Positions 41,701 through 50,251 of a stretch of 64,000 nucleotides of DNA are shown here, one piece after another (positions within the stretch are counted from its first letter, which is position 1; every line of letters starts with the position of its first letter). Under the pieces are notes generated by a model. The model was given only the letters and a program-made list of their open reading frames with translations. It did no database searches and was not told the DNA's origin. Both the position numbers and the translations under genes were made by a program. Origin of the DNA: Treponema porcinum (GTDB lineage: Bacteria > Spirochaetota > Spirochaetia > Treponematales > Treponemataceae); contig NZ_FUWG01000010.1 in assembly GCF_900167145.1 (NCBI RefSeq), positions 1-64,000 on the forward strand, in the 5' to 3' direction.

Positions 41701-43620
41701 CTATAACGATTTTTCCAGGGAATTGCAAGCGCAGGACGAACCGTGAAGCAGAATTTCAGGAAGTTTATATACATCAGAAACGCCGCCTACAAGAATTCCG
41801 CCCATTCCAAGTTCAAGCGGAAGCGAAATGTCCATATCAAAACGGTCGCCGACACTAAGGCACTGCTCAGGCAGCGCACCCGTCCGGGAAGCGGCAAGAA
41901 GGAACGGTTCTTTTGCAGGTTTTGACTTTCCGCACGTATCAAGACCGATAATGTCAGGGATAAGGTCTGCAATTCCGATTGCCTCAAGCGTTTTTCGCGC
42001 TGGAAGAACAGGATTATTCGTAACGCAGATAAGCGAATACGATTTTTTCAGTTCCGTAATTGCGGCGATAAGCGCATCATCACGAGAGAGAAAATCAGCC
42101 GGTTCAAGAAGTTCGCGCCTCATCTTTATGCTTTCTTCGATTGTTACGCCAAAATGGGTAAAAGCATTTCCAAGGCTGATTTTCTTTCCGCCGTTCTTCC
42201 GTGACCAGTCGCGCCTGAATTCGCTTATCATATTGCGCGCCGCCGCAGGCGACATTCCGCTTTTTTTTGCAAAGCAGCGAATCTGCGCGTCCACCTGCTC
42301 AAAAGCGTACGCCGCACTTGTATACAGCGTAGAGTCTATGTCAAAAATAATTGTTTTTATGTCTGCCGGAATTTTATAGATTTTCATCGGCGGACGCTTT
42401 ACTGCTTTCCGGCTGTAAACGTTCTGCACGGACACAAGCGCATCTGCCGCTTCCTGAACTGTCCTGTACTTTCCAAGACCGACGTTTGCACAGACTGCAT
42501 TACCCAAAAGTTCCGCATCAGGACAGGCACACACAGCAATATCAATTCCTGCGGCAAAGGCTTTTTCCTGCACCCAGCGTCCGTTTTTTGCCTGTCCGCC
42601 GGTCATCGTCATACACTTGTCAAAGGGGATGACATTTTCTTCCGCAAGCGCCTTAAGTTTTTGTACTGCACCGCGCACAGAACAGGAGATTTCCGTAAAA
42701 ATCCTGTAGCCTTCGCTGTTTTTATCATCAAACGAAAAATCAATTATTTCATTAAAAGAATTGTCTTTTTTTTCAAGTCCGTTGATTTCCCGGCGGAATT
42801 CTGCAAGCAGGCTGCCGCTTTCCTTAATAAGGACGCTTATATTCCAGAGCCCCGGAATTACGGACGGCAGAGTCCGCACACCCTCAGCAAAAACAGGTTT
42901 GTCGCTGCAAAGGTTTATCCCTTCACTAGAACCGGCGCGGTCGCATATCCGCCCGGGACGAAGCGTATTCGTACCGATTAAAGCGGCGGCAAAATCAGGA
43001 CCGCAGCAGAATACTGGAACGCACGGAACGTCAAGCCGTTCCGCATACTCCCTGCAAAGTGTTCCTGCCGCATATCCTAGCGGAACAAACGGCGGAAGCT
43101 TTTTTTTATCTATTTCAAAGCGCGCCGCCTCATCGTCCGTCCACCAGGCAGGCTCAAAACGCTTTTCCGGAAGAACAGTAACGGCGTTACCGGTAAGCGC
43201 ATACACAAGGAATTCCGGGCCGCAGAAAATCTGTTCAGATTTTTTGTAATCTTCTTTGTAAAGGCGGTGAAAAGACGCAATCTGCGGCAAAAACAAAGAA
43301 TCCGTCTTGGGAAAATCAGGCTGAATTCCAGCAGAAAGCGCACTGTTCCATAAAAGCGTCCGTCCGTTCTGCGAAACAACTGTCGGTCCGTTTCCTGAAA
43401 TACAAACTGCATCAATGGACGGAAAAACGCCTTTTTTTGCGCATTGCAAAAGACACTCTTCTGCACAACGCAAAAATACGTCTTTCCAGCAGTTTGCGAT
43501 AAACGAGGAATCTTCACATACAAACGGCTGCATACAAAAAGAAACGACTTCACCCAAGCCGCCTATAATCCCGGCTTTAAGCGAAGTCGTCCCGATGTCA
43601 GCACACAATATGCTGCCCAT
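41701..43620 (-). CDS. FGGY carbohydrate kinase fused to a HAD phosphatase-like domain
   Basis: 639 residues. Residues 1 to about 410 are a xylulokinase-like FGGY kinase: [11 protein letters not shown] phosphate loop, [22 protein letters not shown] with the catalytic Asp, GSSEG loop and [13 protein letters not shown]. Residues about 425-639 are a HAD domain with motif I FDIDSTLY, motif II CVTNNP, motif III Lys (GKSKPAKEP) and motif [15 protein letters not shown]. All catalytic residues of both halves are present. Kinase plus phosphatase in one chain is unusual. Start taken at 43620, eight bases after the prs stop; second gene of prs - fusion - rpsU. Confidence 0.88.
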   Translation of the reverse strand: MGSILCADIGTTSLKAGIIGGLGEVVSFCMQPFVCEDSSFIANCWKDVFLRCAEECLLQCAKKGVFPSIDAVCISGNGPTVVSQNGRTLLWNSALSAGIQPDFPKTDSLFLPQIASFHRLYKEDYKKSEQIFCGPEFLVYALTGNAVTVLPEKRFEPAWWTDDEAARFEIDKKKLPPFVPLGYAAGTLCREYAERLDVPCVPVFCCGPDFAAALIGTNTLRPGRICDRAGSSEGINLCSDKPVFAEGVRTLPSVIPGLWNISVLIKESGSLLAEFRREINGLEKKDNSFNEIIDFSFDDKNSEGYRIFTEISCSVRGAVQKLKALAEENVIPFDKCMTMTGGQAKNGRWVQEKAFAAGIDIAVCACPDAELLGNAVCANVGLGKYRTVQEAADALVSVQNVYSRKAVKRPPMKIYKIPADIKTIIFDIDSTLYTSAAYAFEQVDAQIRCFAKKSGMSPAAARNMISEFRRDWSRKNGGKKISLGNAFTHFGVTIEESIKMRRELLEPADFLSRDDALIAAITELKKSYSLICVTNNPVLPARKTLEAIGIADLIPDIIGLDTCGKSKPAKEPFLLAASRTGALPEQCLSVGDRFDMDISLPLELGMGGILVGGVSDVYKLPEILLHGSSCACNSLEKSL

Positions 43621-43627
43621 AGTACTT

Positions 43628-44896
43628 CTATTCAGTTTTTGCTGCAGTGGCAGCATCCTGCTGCTGCTTTACAATCTTTTCTATAATCGTGCGGTTGTCA
43701 AGCAAATCGCCGATAGACTGATTATGGTGAATGCGCGTGATGACATTTGCAAACAATCCTGAAACATCGGTGCTGATGTACCATTCCTTCTTAAGAAGTT
43801 CCTCGTGATAAACTGCGTTCGTTCCGATGATGCGGTAGAACAATCCCTGTTTATACGCATCGTCAAAAAGTTCGATGGCGTTTCCGGTAAAGAACGGAAG
43901 GCTGATTGCAGCGATAACTTTTGTAGCACCGTTTTCCTTCAAAAAGCTCATTGCCTTAAGAAGAGTTCCGCCAGTACCGAGCATATCGTCTGCAAGGAAT
44001 GCAACCTTGCCCTTTACGTCGCCAAGAAGCTTTACGCTCTTTATGTTCGTTTCGTGTGCGTTCTGCGTAACAACAGAATAGTCGCGCTCCTTGTAAATCA
44101 TTGCAAGAGGAAGCTTTAAGCCGGACGCATAGAATTTATTCCGGTCGATAGCGCCTGTATCAGGAGAAACGACGACCATTTCTTCTTTCTGACCTGTAAG
44201 GTCAACTATTTTTCCAAGTTCCCGGATAATCTGGTAACTTGCGTGAAGGTTCTCAAGATTGATTGTGTTGAATGCGTTTATAATCTCTCGGCTGTGAATG
44301 TCAAGCGTTATTATTCTTGAAACGCCGAGCATTTCATAGACGTGTCCGAGCATAGAAGCAGTAAGACCTTCGCGTCCCTTCTTCTTGTGCTGGCGGCTGT
44401 ACGGATAGACAGGAACGACAAGCGTAATGTTTGCGGCACCAGCCTGACGAACTGCATCAATTGTAACAAGAAGGCTCATTACGTGGTCATTAACAGAAAG
44501 TGAAAGCCTGTTCTTTCCTCCGTTCAGGGAAATCACCTCGTGATTTTCAACGTCCTGAAAAATAAAAATGTCCTTTCCACGGATAGACTCGTTGATTTCG
44601 GTCTTAAATTCTCCGTTTGCAAAATACGTAAAGGTTGTGTTTACTTTGAAAACCGGAGCACGGTATTTGTCCGTTGCGCCGCGGATAATCAAATCAGATG
44701 TTTCCAAATCATTTCTAAGATTGATGTCTTTTACAAGCTCATTCTTATCAAGATTATAACGCTTTGAAATAGCATCGTTTTTGAGAGTAAAACGATGCTT
44801 GTACATGTGTTTTAAGTGCGTAATTACAGCATCTGCAAAGGCTTCTCCGCCCGGGCATGCTATAACAGCAAGTTCTGTTGGCTCAGAATATGGCAT
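43628..44896 (-). CDS. prs: Ribose-phosphate pyrophosphokinase, long form
   Basis: 422 residues, about 100 more than the usual 310-320. Makes PRPP from ribose-5-phosphate and ATP. Conserved blocks: FANGEFKTEINESIRGKDIF, VPVYPYSRQHKKKGREGLTA, ITLDIHSREI, SPDTGAIDRNKFYASGL and the PRPP loop DDMLGTGGTL. The loop has Gly where most enzymes have Asp (DDMIDTGGT). The extra length is in the N-terminal 90 residues and a C-terminal tail. A TTG three codons upstream could also be the start. Heads the prs - FGGY/HAD - rpsU unit. Confidence 0.88.
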   Translation of the reverse strand: MPYSEPTELAVIACPGGEAFADAVITHLKHMYKHRFTLKNDAISKRYNLDKNELVKDINLRNDLETSDLIIRGATDKYRAPVFKVNTTFTYFANGEFKTEINESIRGKDIFIFQDVENHEVISLNGGKNRLSLSVNDHVMSLLVTIDAVRQAGAANITLVVPVYPYSRQHKKKGREGLTASMLGHVYEMLGVSRIITLDIHSREIINAFNTINLENLHASYQIIRELGKIVDLTGQKEEMVVVSPDTGAIDRNKFYASGLKLPLAMIYKERDYSVVTQNAHETNIKSVKLLGDVKGKVAFLADDMLGTGGTLLKAMSFLKENGATKVIAAISLPFFTGNAIELFDDAYKQGLFYRIIGTNAVYHEELLKKEWYISTDVSGLFANVITRIHHNQSIGDLLDNRTIIEKIVKQQQDAATAAKTE

Positions 44897-45067
44897 CTTT
44901 TCCAAAACCTCTTATATTTGAAAGTGCCTGCATAATACCATTTTTAATGATTCTTTTCAACGTACAGACTGTTTTACTTATCTGTTTTTTATCACAATTC
45001 ATTTTTTACGGCACGGAGTGCCGGGCAGAAACATCATTAAAAACGGCAGAAATAAAAAATTTCAGAG

Positions 45068-45631
45068 TCAGACGGCCTGAAATCCCATTGCGTCCGCAAA
45101 GCTCGGCGGAAAATTACGTATATATGATTTCAGAATATTGAATGCCCTAAGAAATATGTTTCCGTCATTTTGCGGAACGTTAATGTCAACATAAGTACAT
45201 CCGACTTCCTTTGCAAGTGCCTCAAGACGCCTGTTCAGCTGAATGGCAGCAGGGCTGTCAGAAACAACGGACACGATGAACAGACGGCTGTTTATGCAGT
45301 TTCGGTGAATCGTAAGCAACAGCCATTCGTATTTAGAGGCAAAAGACTTTTCATCAAAATGTACGGACTGAACGTCATTTTCTCCGATATTGATAAAAAT
45401 CTTTGACGGCTGAAGTTCGTAAAGGCACGATTCTGCAACGGAGGCAGCAGATGTAATGTCAAGTTTTTCAAAACTTCTGTTGTATACGGGAACTCCAACA
45501 GGATAGTCAAGCGCAAGTTCTTCTATATTCATAGAACTGAAAAAACGCGCGCCGAAACATACGGCAGAACCTTTACGTGAAAGTGCGTTCAGTTTTTTAT
45601 ATACGGCAATTTTATCTTCAAATCGTTTCAT
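45068..45631 (-). CDS. SGNH/GDSL-like hydrolase fold protein, degenerate
   Basis: 187 residues. IFINIGENDVQS resembles block III (GxND) of SGNH hydrolases and the preceding alternation of strands and helices fits. Block I, normally GDS with the nucleophile, is GARFFSS, and a clear block V Asp-x-x-His is missing, so activity is doubtful. Start at 45631 has CAGGA nine bases upstream; an upstream ATG would overlap the neighbour. It lies 28 bases after the PQ-loop-like membrane protein gene. Confidence 0.6.
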   Translation of the reverse strand: MKRFEDKIAVYKKLNALSRKGSAVCFGARFFSSMNIEELALDYPVGVPVYNRSFEKLDITSAASVAESCLYELQPSKIFINIGENDVQSVHFDEKSFASKYEWLLLTIHRNCINSRLFIVSVVSDSPAAIQLNRRLEALAKEVGCTYVDINVPQNDGNIFLRAFNILKSYIRNFPPSFADAMGFQAV

Positions 45632-45659
45632 TTTATGTTCCTGAATTAAAAAATAAAAA

Positions 45660-45980
45660 TCAGACTGCTTCCGGCTGGATAATTCCGTCCTGTGCCGAAA
45701 CTTTTTCTTCCTTACCAAGCCTGTCATACCGCCTGTTCATAAAATAAACCGGAATATTTATGGCAACAATAACAAGATTAAGAATGTAGACGGCAAGCAC
45801 ATAGCTTACTGAACCGGAATGAATTTTTGCTATAATGCCTGCTGCATATCCTGCTACAATCAGCATAATAAAACGAAGGCTCATATTCCTTGCAGTTTTT
45901 GCCTTTACGTTTTTCCAGACATTAATCGGCCATGAAAGACCAAAACACACCAACATAACAGTTTCTAGAAGTTCAGACAT
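45660..45980 (-). CDS. Small three-TM membrane protein, PQ-loop/SemiSWEET-like
   Basis: 106 residues with three membrane segments and the order expected of a PQ-loop unit: first helix ending LSWPINVWKNVKAKTARNMS, in which the Pro and the following K-rich loop match the PQ-loop consensus. Single-unit members act as sugar or metabolite transporters as dimers. A charged C-terminal tail follows. Assignment is by pattern only. Confidence 0.62.
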   Translation of the reverse strand: MSELLETVMLVCFGLSWPINVWKNVKAKTARNMSLRFIMLIVAGYAAGIIAKIHSGSVSYVLAVYILNLVIVAINIPVYFMNRRYDRLGKEEKVSAQDGIIQPEAV

Positions 45981-46196
45981 ATCATTCGTCCTTTTTTATA
46001 GAATACGGAAAATCCCTTTCCGTTCGTGATGAATATACACCAATAATTTCATAACTTCCAATATATTATTTTTATTATTTTAATAACGGATTATTATTAT
46101 TCTGCCACTTGAAAAAATATTTCATAATGTTAAAGTTATGAAAAGTACCTGAATAATAAATAAATCAGCCGGACAAAACACAGGAAAACAGACAGA

Positions 46197-47078
46197 ATGG
46201 AACTTACGCAGCTAAAATATTTTCTGGAAGTAGCACGCACGCAGCACGTTACAAAAAGTGCCGAAACGCTGAATGTTGCCCAGCCGGCGCTTACGCAGGC
46301 AATTCACCGCCTGGAAAAAGAACTTGACGTTCCGTTGTTCGCGCAAAAAGGAAGGAACATCGTCCTTACCCCATACGGCACATTTTTTTACGAAAAGCTC
46401 CGTCCGCTGCTTTCCACCCTGAATTCGCTGCCAGACCAGCTTCATTTAATGGCAAAAACGGAAAACACCACAATCCACCTGAACGTCCTTGCCGCATCCA
46501 CCCTTGTAACAGAGGCAATCATCGAATATCAGAAAATCGACGATGAAATACGAATTCAAATCCAGCAGAACGAACAGAACGATTTTTACGACATCGGCGT
46601 TACGACGCGCCTTTTCTATCAGGAGCCGGAAAGTCCGCATAATTCGATTTTTGTCTGCACGGAAAAAATCTATCTTGCCGTGCCGAACATTCCGCGCTTT
46701 CAGGGACGAAAAACAATATCGCTTGCAGAAGTAAAGGATATGGGATTTATATCGCTTCTGGGGTCGCGGCAGCTGCGTTCCATCTGCGACAAATACTGCG
46801 AAAATGCAGGAATTCAGCCGAACATCATTTTTGAAAGTGACAATCCTGCATCTGTAAAAAATATGATTGCGGCGAATATGGGAATAGGATTCTGGCCGGA
46901 CTTTTCATGGGGAAAAATTGATACCCAAAAAGTGCTTCTTCTTGAAATTACAGACCCGGTATGCAGCAGGGATATTCTTATAACCTACCGGCGTAACAAG
47001 CAGGAAAACAGTCACGTTGAAGCGTTCTACAAATATCTTACAGGATATTTTAAAATCGCATCAGAACATAGCACATAA
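46197..47078 (+). CDS. LysR-family transcriptional regulator
   Basis: 293 residues. N-terminal winged helix (TQLKYFLEVARTQHVTKSAE; LNVAQPALTQAIHRLEKELD; VPLFAQKGRNIVLTPYG) and a C-terminal effector-binding domain. Sits 37 bases before the FtsH-like gene on the same strand and may regulate it, although LysR proteins more often act on divergent genes. AGGAAAACAG upstream is a weak Shine-Dalgarno. Confidence 0.92.
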   Translation: MELTQLKYFLEVARTQHVTKSAETLNVAQPALTQAIHRLEKELDVPLFAQKGRNIVLTPYGTFFYEKLRPLLSTLNSLPDQLHLMAKTENTTIHLNVLAASTLVTEAIIEYQKIDDEIRIQIQQNEQNDFYDIGVTTRLFYQEPESPHNSIFVCTEKIYLAVPNIPRFQGRKTISLAEVKDMGFISLLGSRQLRSICDKYCENAGIQPNIIFESDNPASVKNMIAANMGIGFWPDFSWGKIDTQKVLLLEITDPVCSRDILITYRRNKQENSHVEAFYKYLTGYFKIASEHST

Positions 47079-47115
47079 TTTTACAAGAAAGTAATTCTAT
47101 AAAGGGGAAACCGAA

Positions 47116-48285
47116 ATGCAGAAACAGAAACGCATTATATTGATTTTTGCGCTGGCAGCAGCAGCCGTTACGTCAGGATTTTTTTACTATTCTTCACCCA
47201 AAACAAAAGCCGTTCCATACAGAACGTTTTACAGCGAAGTTGCGGAAGGAAAAATAGAAACGGCTGAAATCTCCGAAGACAAAATCGTATTTACATTCAA
47301 AAACAGCGGAACTGACGATGAAACCGGTATCACAGAAAAAGAGCGTTTTTCCACCGAAAACCCGCACTCCGCCTCACTAAAAGAATACCTGCTTTTAAAC
47401 GGCGTTTCAGTCAGCGAAGAAAAAGATGCCGGCGAAATTATTGCGCTCATTTTTGACAGCATATTCTACATTATATTTTTTGCGGCAATCATCATCGTTT
47501 TCAGAAAGTTTATAAGTCCAAATACGTTCAGGACGGTTCACAAAACCGGCGTTACGTTTGATGACGTCATCGGAATGGACTCGCTAAAAAAAGACATGAA
47601 ACAGATTATTGAAGTTATGAAACACCCTGCGGAATACCGCGCAAAAGGCATAAGAATGCCCAAGGGAATTCTTCTTGAAGGCGCGCCCGGAAACGGAAAA
47701 ACTCTTTTTGCGCGTGCACTTGCCGGAGAAGCGGATGTTTCATTCATTCCTGCAAAAGCAACCGATTTTGAAAGTATGTTTATGGCAATCGGTCCGGCAA
47801 AAGTAAAGCTGCTTTTCCGCAAAGCGCGTAAATGTGCGCCGTGCATTGTGTTCATAGACGAATTTGACGGAATAGGAACGCGGCGGAACTACTCCGGCTC
47901 GGCAATAGAAACGGAAAACACCCGGATTGTAACGGCTCTTTTAAACGAACTTGACGGATTTACGCAGAACAGCGGAATACTAGTCCTTGCCGCCACAAAC
48001 AGCCGTTCCGCCCTAGACGAAGCGCTTATACGCCCGGGCCGCTTTGATGCAAAATACACCGTTCCGTTCCCGGACATTACTACGCGCGAAAAACTGATTG
48101 AACGGTATTCCGCAGGGAAAAACGCCTCGTCCGACTGCACGGCGGAATTTCTTGCACGAAGCTTCAACGGCTTTTCCTGCGCGCAGATTGAATCCGTAAT
48201 AAACAGGGCGGCACTGATTGCCCGACAGAACGAAAGAAACGCATATTCGCTTTCAGACATTCAGGCGGCACTGCGGGAAATGTAA
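47116..48285 (+). CDS. FtsH-like membrane AAA ATPase lacking the protease domain
   Basis: 389 residues. FtsH layout at the N-terminus: membrane segment (about 7-25), small periplasmic domain with VPYRTFYSEVAEGKIETAEI, second membrane segment (about 112-130), then an AAA module with FDDVIGMDSLKKDMKQIIE, Walker A EGAPGNGKTLF, Walker B IVFIDEFDGIG and SRH AATNSRSALDEALIRPGRFD. It ends straight after the AAA lid; the HEXXH zinc protease is absent and the stop is not from an obvious frameshift. Probably an unfoldase or regulator, or a partner of a full FtsH elsewhere. GGGGAAACC is its Shine-Dalgarno. Confidence 0.9.
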   Translation: MQKQKRIILIFALAAAAVTSGFFYYSSPKTKAVPYRTFYSEVAEGKIETAEISEDKIVFTFKNSGTDDETGITEKERFSTENPHSASLKEYLLLNGVSVSEEKDAGEIIALIFDSIFYIIFFAAIIIVFRKFISPNTFRTVHKTGVTFDDVIGMDSLKKDMKQIIEVMKHPAEYRAKGIRMPKGILLEGAPGNGKTLFARALAGEADVSFIPAKATDFESMFMAIGPAKVKLLFRKARKCAPCIVFIDEFDGIGTRRNYSGSAIETENTRIVTALLNELDGFTQNSGILVLAATNSRSALDEALIRPGRFDAKYTVPFPDITTREKLIERYSAGKNASSDCTAEFLARSFNGFSCAQIESVINRAALIARQNERNAYSLSDIQAALREM

Positions 48286-48363
48286 ATGACATCCGAACAG
48301 CGCAGGCTGTCACACTGCGCTGTACCAAAGGATTTCGCACTTCAACATTATTTTGTTTTTTGC

Positions 48364-48369
48364 TACTAT
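48364..48369 (+). promoter_or_regulatory. Extended -10 of purH
   Basis: TGC plus TACTAT, six bases before the ATG at 48376. The pattern equals those of rpoN, trxB and the DTW gene. Confidence 0.55.
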
Positions 48370-48375
48370 AAATAT

Positions 48376-49989
48376 ATGAAGAAAAAAGCAATTATATATG
48401 CAGAAAACACAGACAGGCTTCTGACTTTAGTAAATTACCTTGTTCAGGACGACTGGGAAATAATTTCCAGCGGAGACACTGCCGAATTCCTTTCAAAGAA
48501 TTTAATTCCCTACACGATGGAGCCGTCTCTTTCTTCCGTTACAAAAGGGCACGACCGTTTTACATCGCTCATAAATCTTGTAATAAATTCAAAATCCGAA
48601 GAAACTTATGACTCGTATACATCTCTTGATTACGAGGATGCGGCTTCCCTTCTCTGCGTAAACATTCAGCCTAAATACCACAGCATTGCACGGTTTCTGG
48701 AAGAATCTTCCTCCGAAAACTGCATAGACTTAAAGCACGTGTCGCTTATCCGCGCCGCCGCAAAAAATTATTCAAACGTATTGATTTTGACAGACCCGGA
48801 AGACTATGAGGAAGCAATAATCCAGCTTAAGACAGAAAGCATTTCAAAGCAGTTCAGGTTGTATCTTGCAGGAAAAGCGCTGAATCTTACTTCCGCGTAT
48901 GATGCAAGCTGTGCATATTCAATTCTTTTTCAACGCGAACAGATTGATTTTCCTAATTACCTTATATTCCCATATAAAAAAGAAAAACGTCTTGCGCAGG
49001 GTGCAAACAATCACCAGCAGGCGTGGCTGTATTCGCAGGGACTTCATAATTCTGCGCTCGCAGGAATTAAAAAAATTCAGGGAAAGGAAGTTGACTACAA
49101 TCTTATAAAAAATTATTTTGCCGCATGGAACATCGTCAGTATGTTCCTGAAAATCATCAAAAATCCGTTTGAAGTTCCAAGCACGGACAGTTCTGGCTAC
49201 TCATACTCAACGCAGTTTACTCCGGCAGCAGGTTTTGTATTTACAATAGGAATAAAATACGGAAATCCAATCGGTGCGGCGCTAGGAACGGACGTATGTA
49301 ATTCATTCACCAAAACGCTGAACTGTGCACCGGAAACGTTCGACGGGGCAACCCTCGGATGCAGCGCAGTAATAGACAGGGATGCAGCACTTCTTCTTTC
49401 AAAAATGACGCTTGATTCCATCATTGCCCCTGATTTTACTAAAGAAGCGCGTGAAATTCTTGCAAAAACCAATTCGCTCCGCCTTATAGTCGCATCAAAT
49501 ACAGTAAGCGGCTTCTATGAAACGGCAACAATCGACGGCGGACTTCTTGCCCAGATTTCAGACCACACATTGTTCAAGCACTGGAACGTCGTAACTACGC
49601 GCCGCCCTACACAGGCGCAGATTGACGCAATGGCATTCGGAACGATGATAAGCCTCGGCGCAAAATCAGACTCTGCAATCATCATAAACGATTCTGCCGC
49701 AATCGGAATATCGTTCGGTCAACCGAACAGGCGCAAGGCGGTTCTGCTTGCCGTAGAAGATGCAAAAGAATGTTTTAAAAACGGGCTAACCTCTTCCGAT
49801 ACAAGTGCCGAAATTCTAGTAAGCGACACTTCTATTCCGTTCGATGATAAAATCCGCAATGCGGTGGAAATAGGAGTTAAGGCAATAATACAGACCGGCG
49901 GTTCCTCGTCTGACCAGCAGCTTATTGATTACTGCAATGAAAATGACATTGCGATGGTATTCACCGGAATGCGCCATATAGCTTTTTAA
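48376..49989 (+). CDS. purH: Bifunctional AICAR formyltransferase/IMP cyclohydrolase, divergent
   Basis: 537 residues. The N-terminal MGS-like domain is recognisable by DRLLTLVNYLVQDDWEIISS and GDTAEFL (normally STGGT), and the transformylase by QGANNHQQAWLY (normally YGxNPHQ), KYGNPIGAALG and C-terminal DAKECFKNGLTSSDTSAEIL and IIQTGGSSSDQQLIDYCNEN, AMVFTGMRHI (FTGxRHF). Several consensus residues are changed, most clearly the GGT loop and NPHQ to NNHQ. Whether both activities remain is unknown; formyl-THF for it would come from fhs. ATG at 48376 preferred over an upstream frame that crosses the promoter. Confidence 0.86.
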   Translation: MKKKAIIYAENTDRLLTLVNYLVQDDWEIISSGDTAEFLSKNLIPYTMEPSLSSVTKGHDRFTSLINLVINSKSEETYDSYTSLDYEDAASLLCVNIQPKYHSIARFLEESSSENCIDLKHVSLIRAAAKNYSNVLILTDPEDYEEAIIQLKTESISKQFRLYLAGKALNLTSAYDASCAYSILFQREQIDFPNYLIFPYKKEKRLAQGANNHQQAWLYSQGLHNSALAGIKKIQGKEVDYNLIKNYFAAWNIVSMFLKIIKNPFEVPSTDSSGYSYSTQFTPAAGFVFTIGIKYGNPIGAALGTDVCNSFTKTLNCAPETFDGATLGCSAVIDRDAALLLSKMTLDSIIAPDFTKEAREILAKTNSLRLIVASNTVSGFYETATIDGGLLAQISDHTLFKHWNVVTTRRPTQAQIDAMAFGTMISLGAKSDSAIIINDSAAIGISFGQPNRRKAVLLAVEDAKECFKNGLTSSDTSAEILVSDTSIPFDDKIRNAVEIGVKAIIQTGGSSSDQQLIDYCNENDIAMVFTGMRHIAF

Positions 49990-50022
49990 TTCGCTGAAGA
50001 TTATTTTCTTATCAGGAGGTGT

Positions 50023-50245
50023 AATAAAAACTCTGCCTGAAATAGCGTCAAAGTTTTTATTTAAGGTTTAATACAAACCTTAAAAACGGAGAAGTCAAGG
50101 CTTTAAGCGACAGCGTGCCTTGACTCGACGTATTCACAAGTTCGCGTTGCGAACTTCCTTATCAACTGCCGCTTCTCATTTCATTGCGAAGCGGCATAAA
50201 AAGTCAATCGATTGTTGAAACAATCTTCTTGACTTTTTATGGGAG
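50023..50245 (+). repeat. Composite multi-hairpin leader element, copy A (upstream of mraY)
   Basis: Hairpin 1: AATAAAAACT...GTTTTTATT (50023-50062). Then AGGTTT/AAACCT, GTCAAGG/CCTTGAC, the 19-bp palindrome AAGTTCGCGTTGCGAACTT (50138-50156), GCCGCTT/AAGCGGC, and last hairpin ATAAAAAGTCAA/TTGACTTTTTAT (50196-50240) enclosing GATTGT/ACAATC. GGGAG, the mraY Shine-Dalgarno, follows directly. The same first, 19-bp and last hairpins occur in the same order before the acyl-CoA synthetase gene at 62603-62436. Confidence 0.8.
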
Positions 50246-50251
50246 ACTCGT

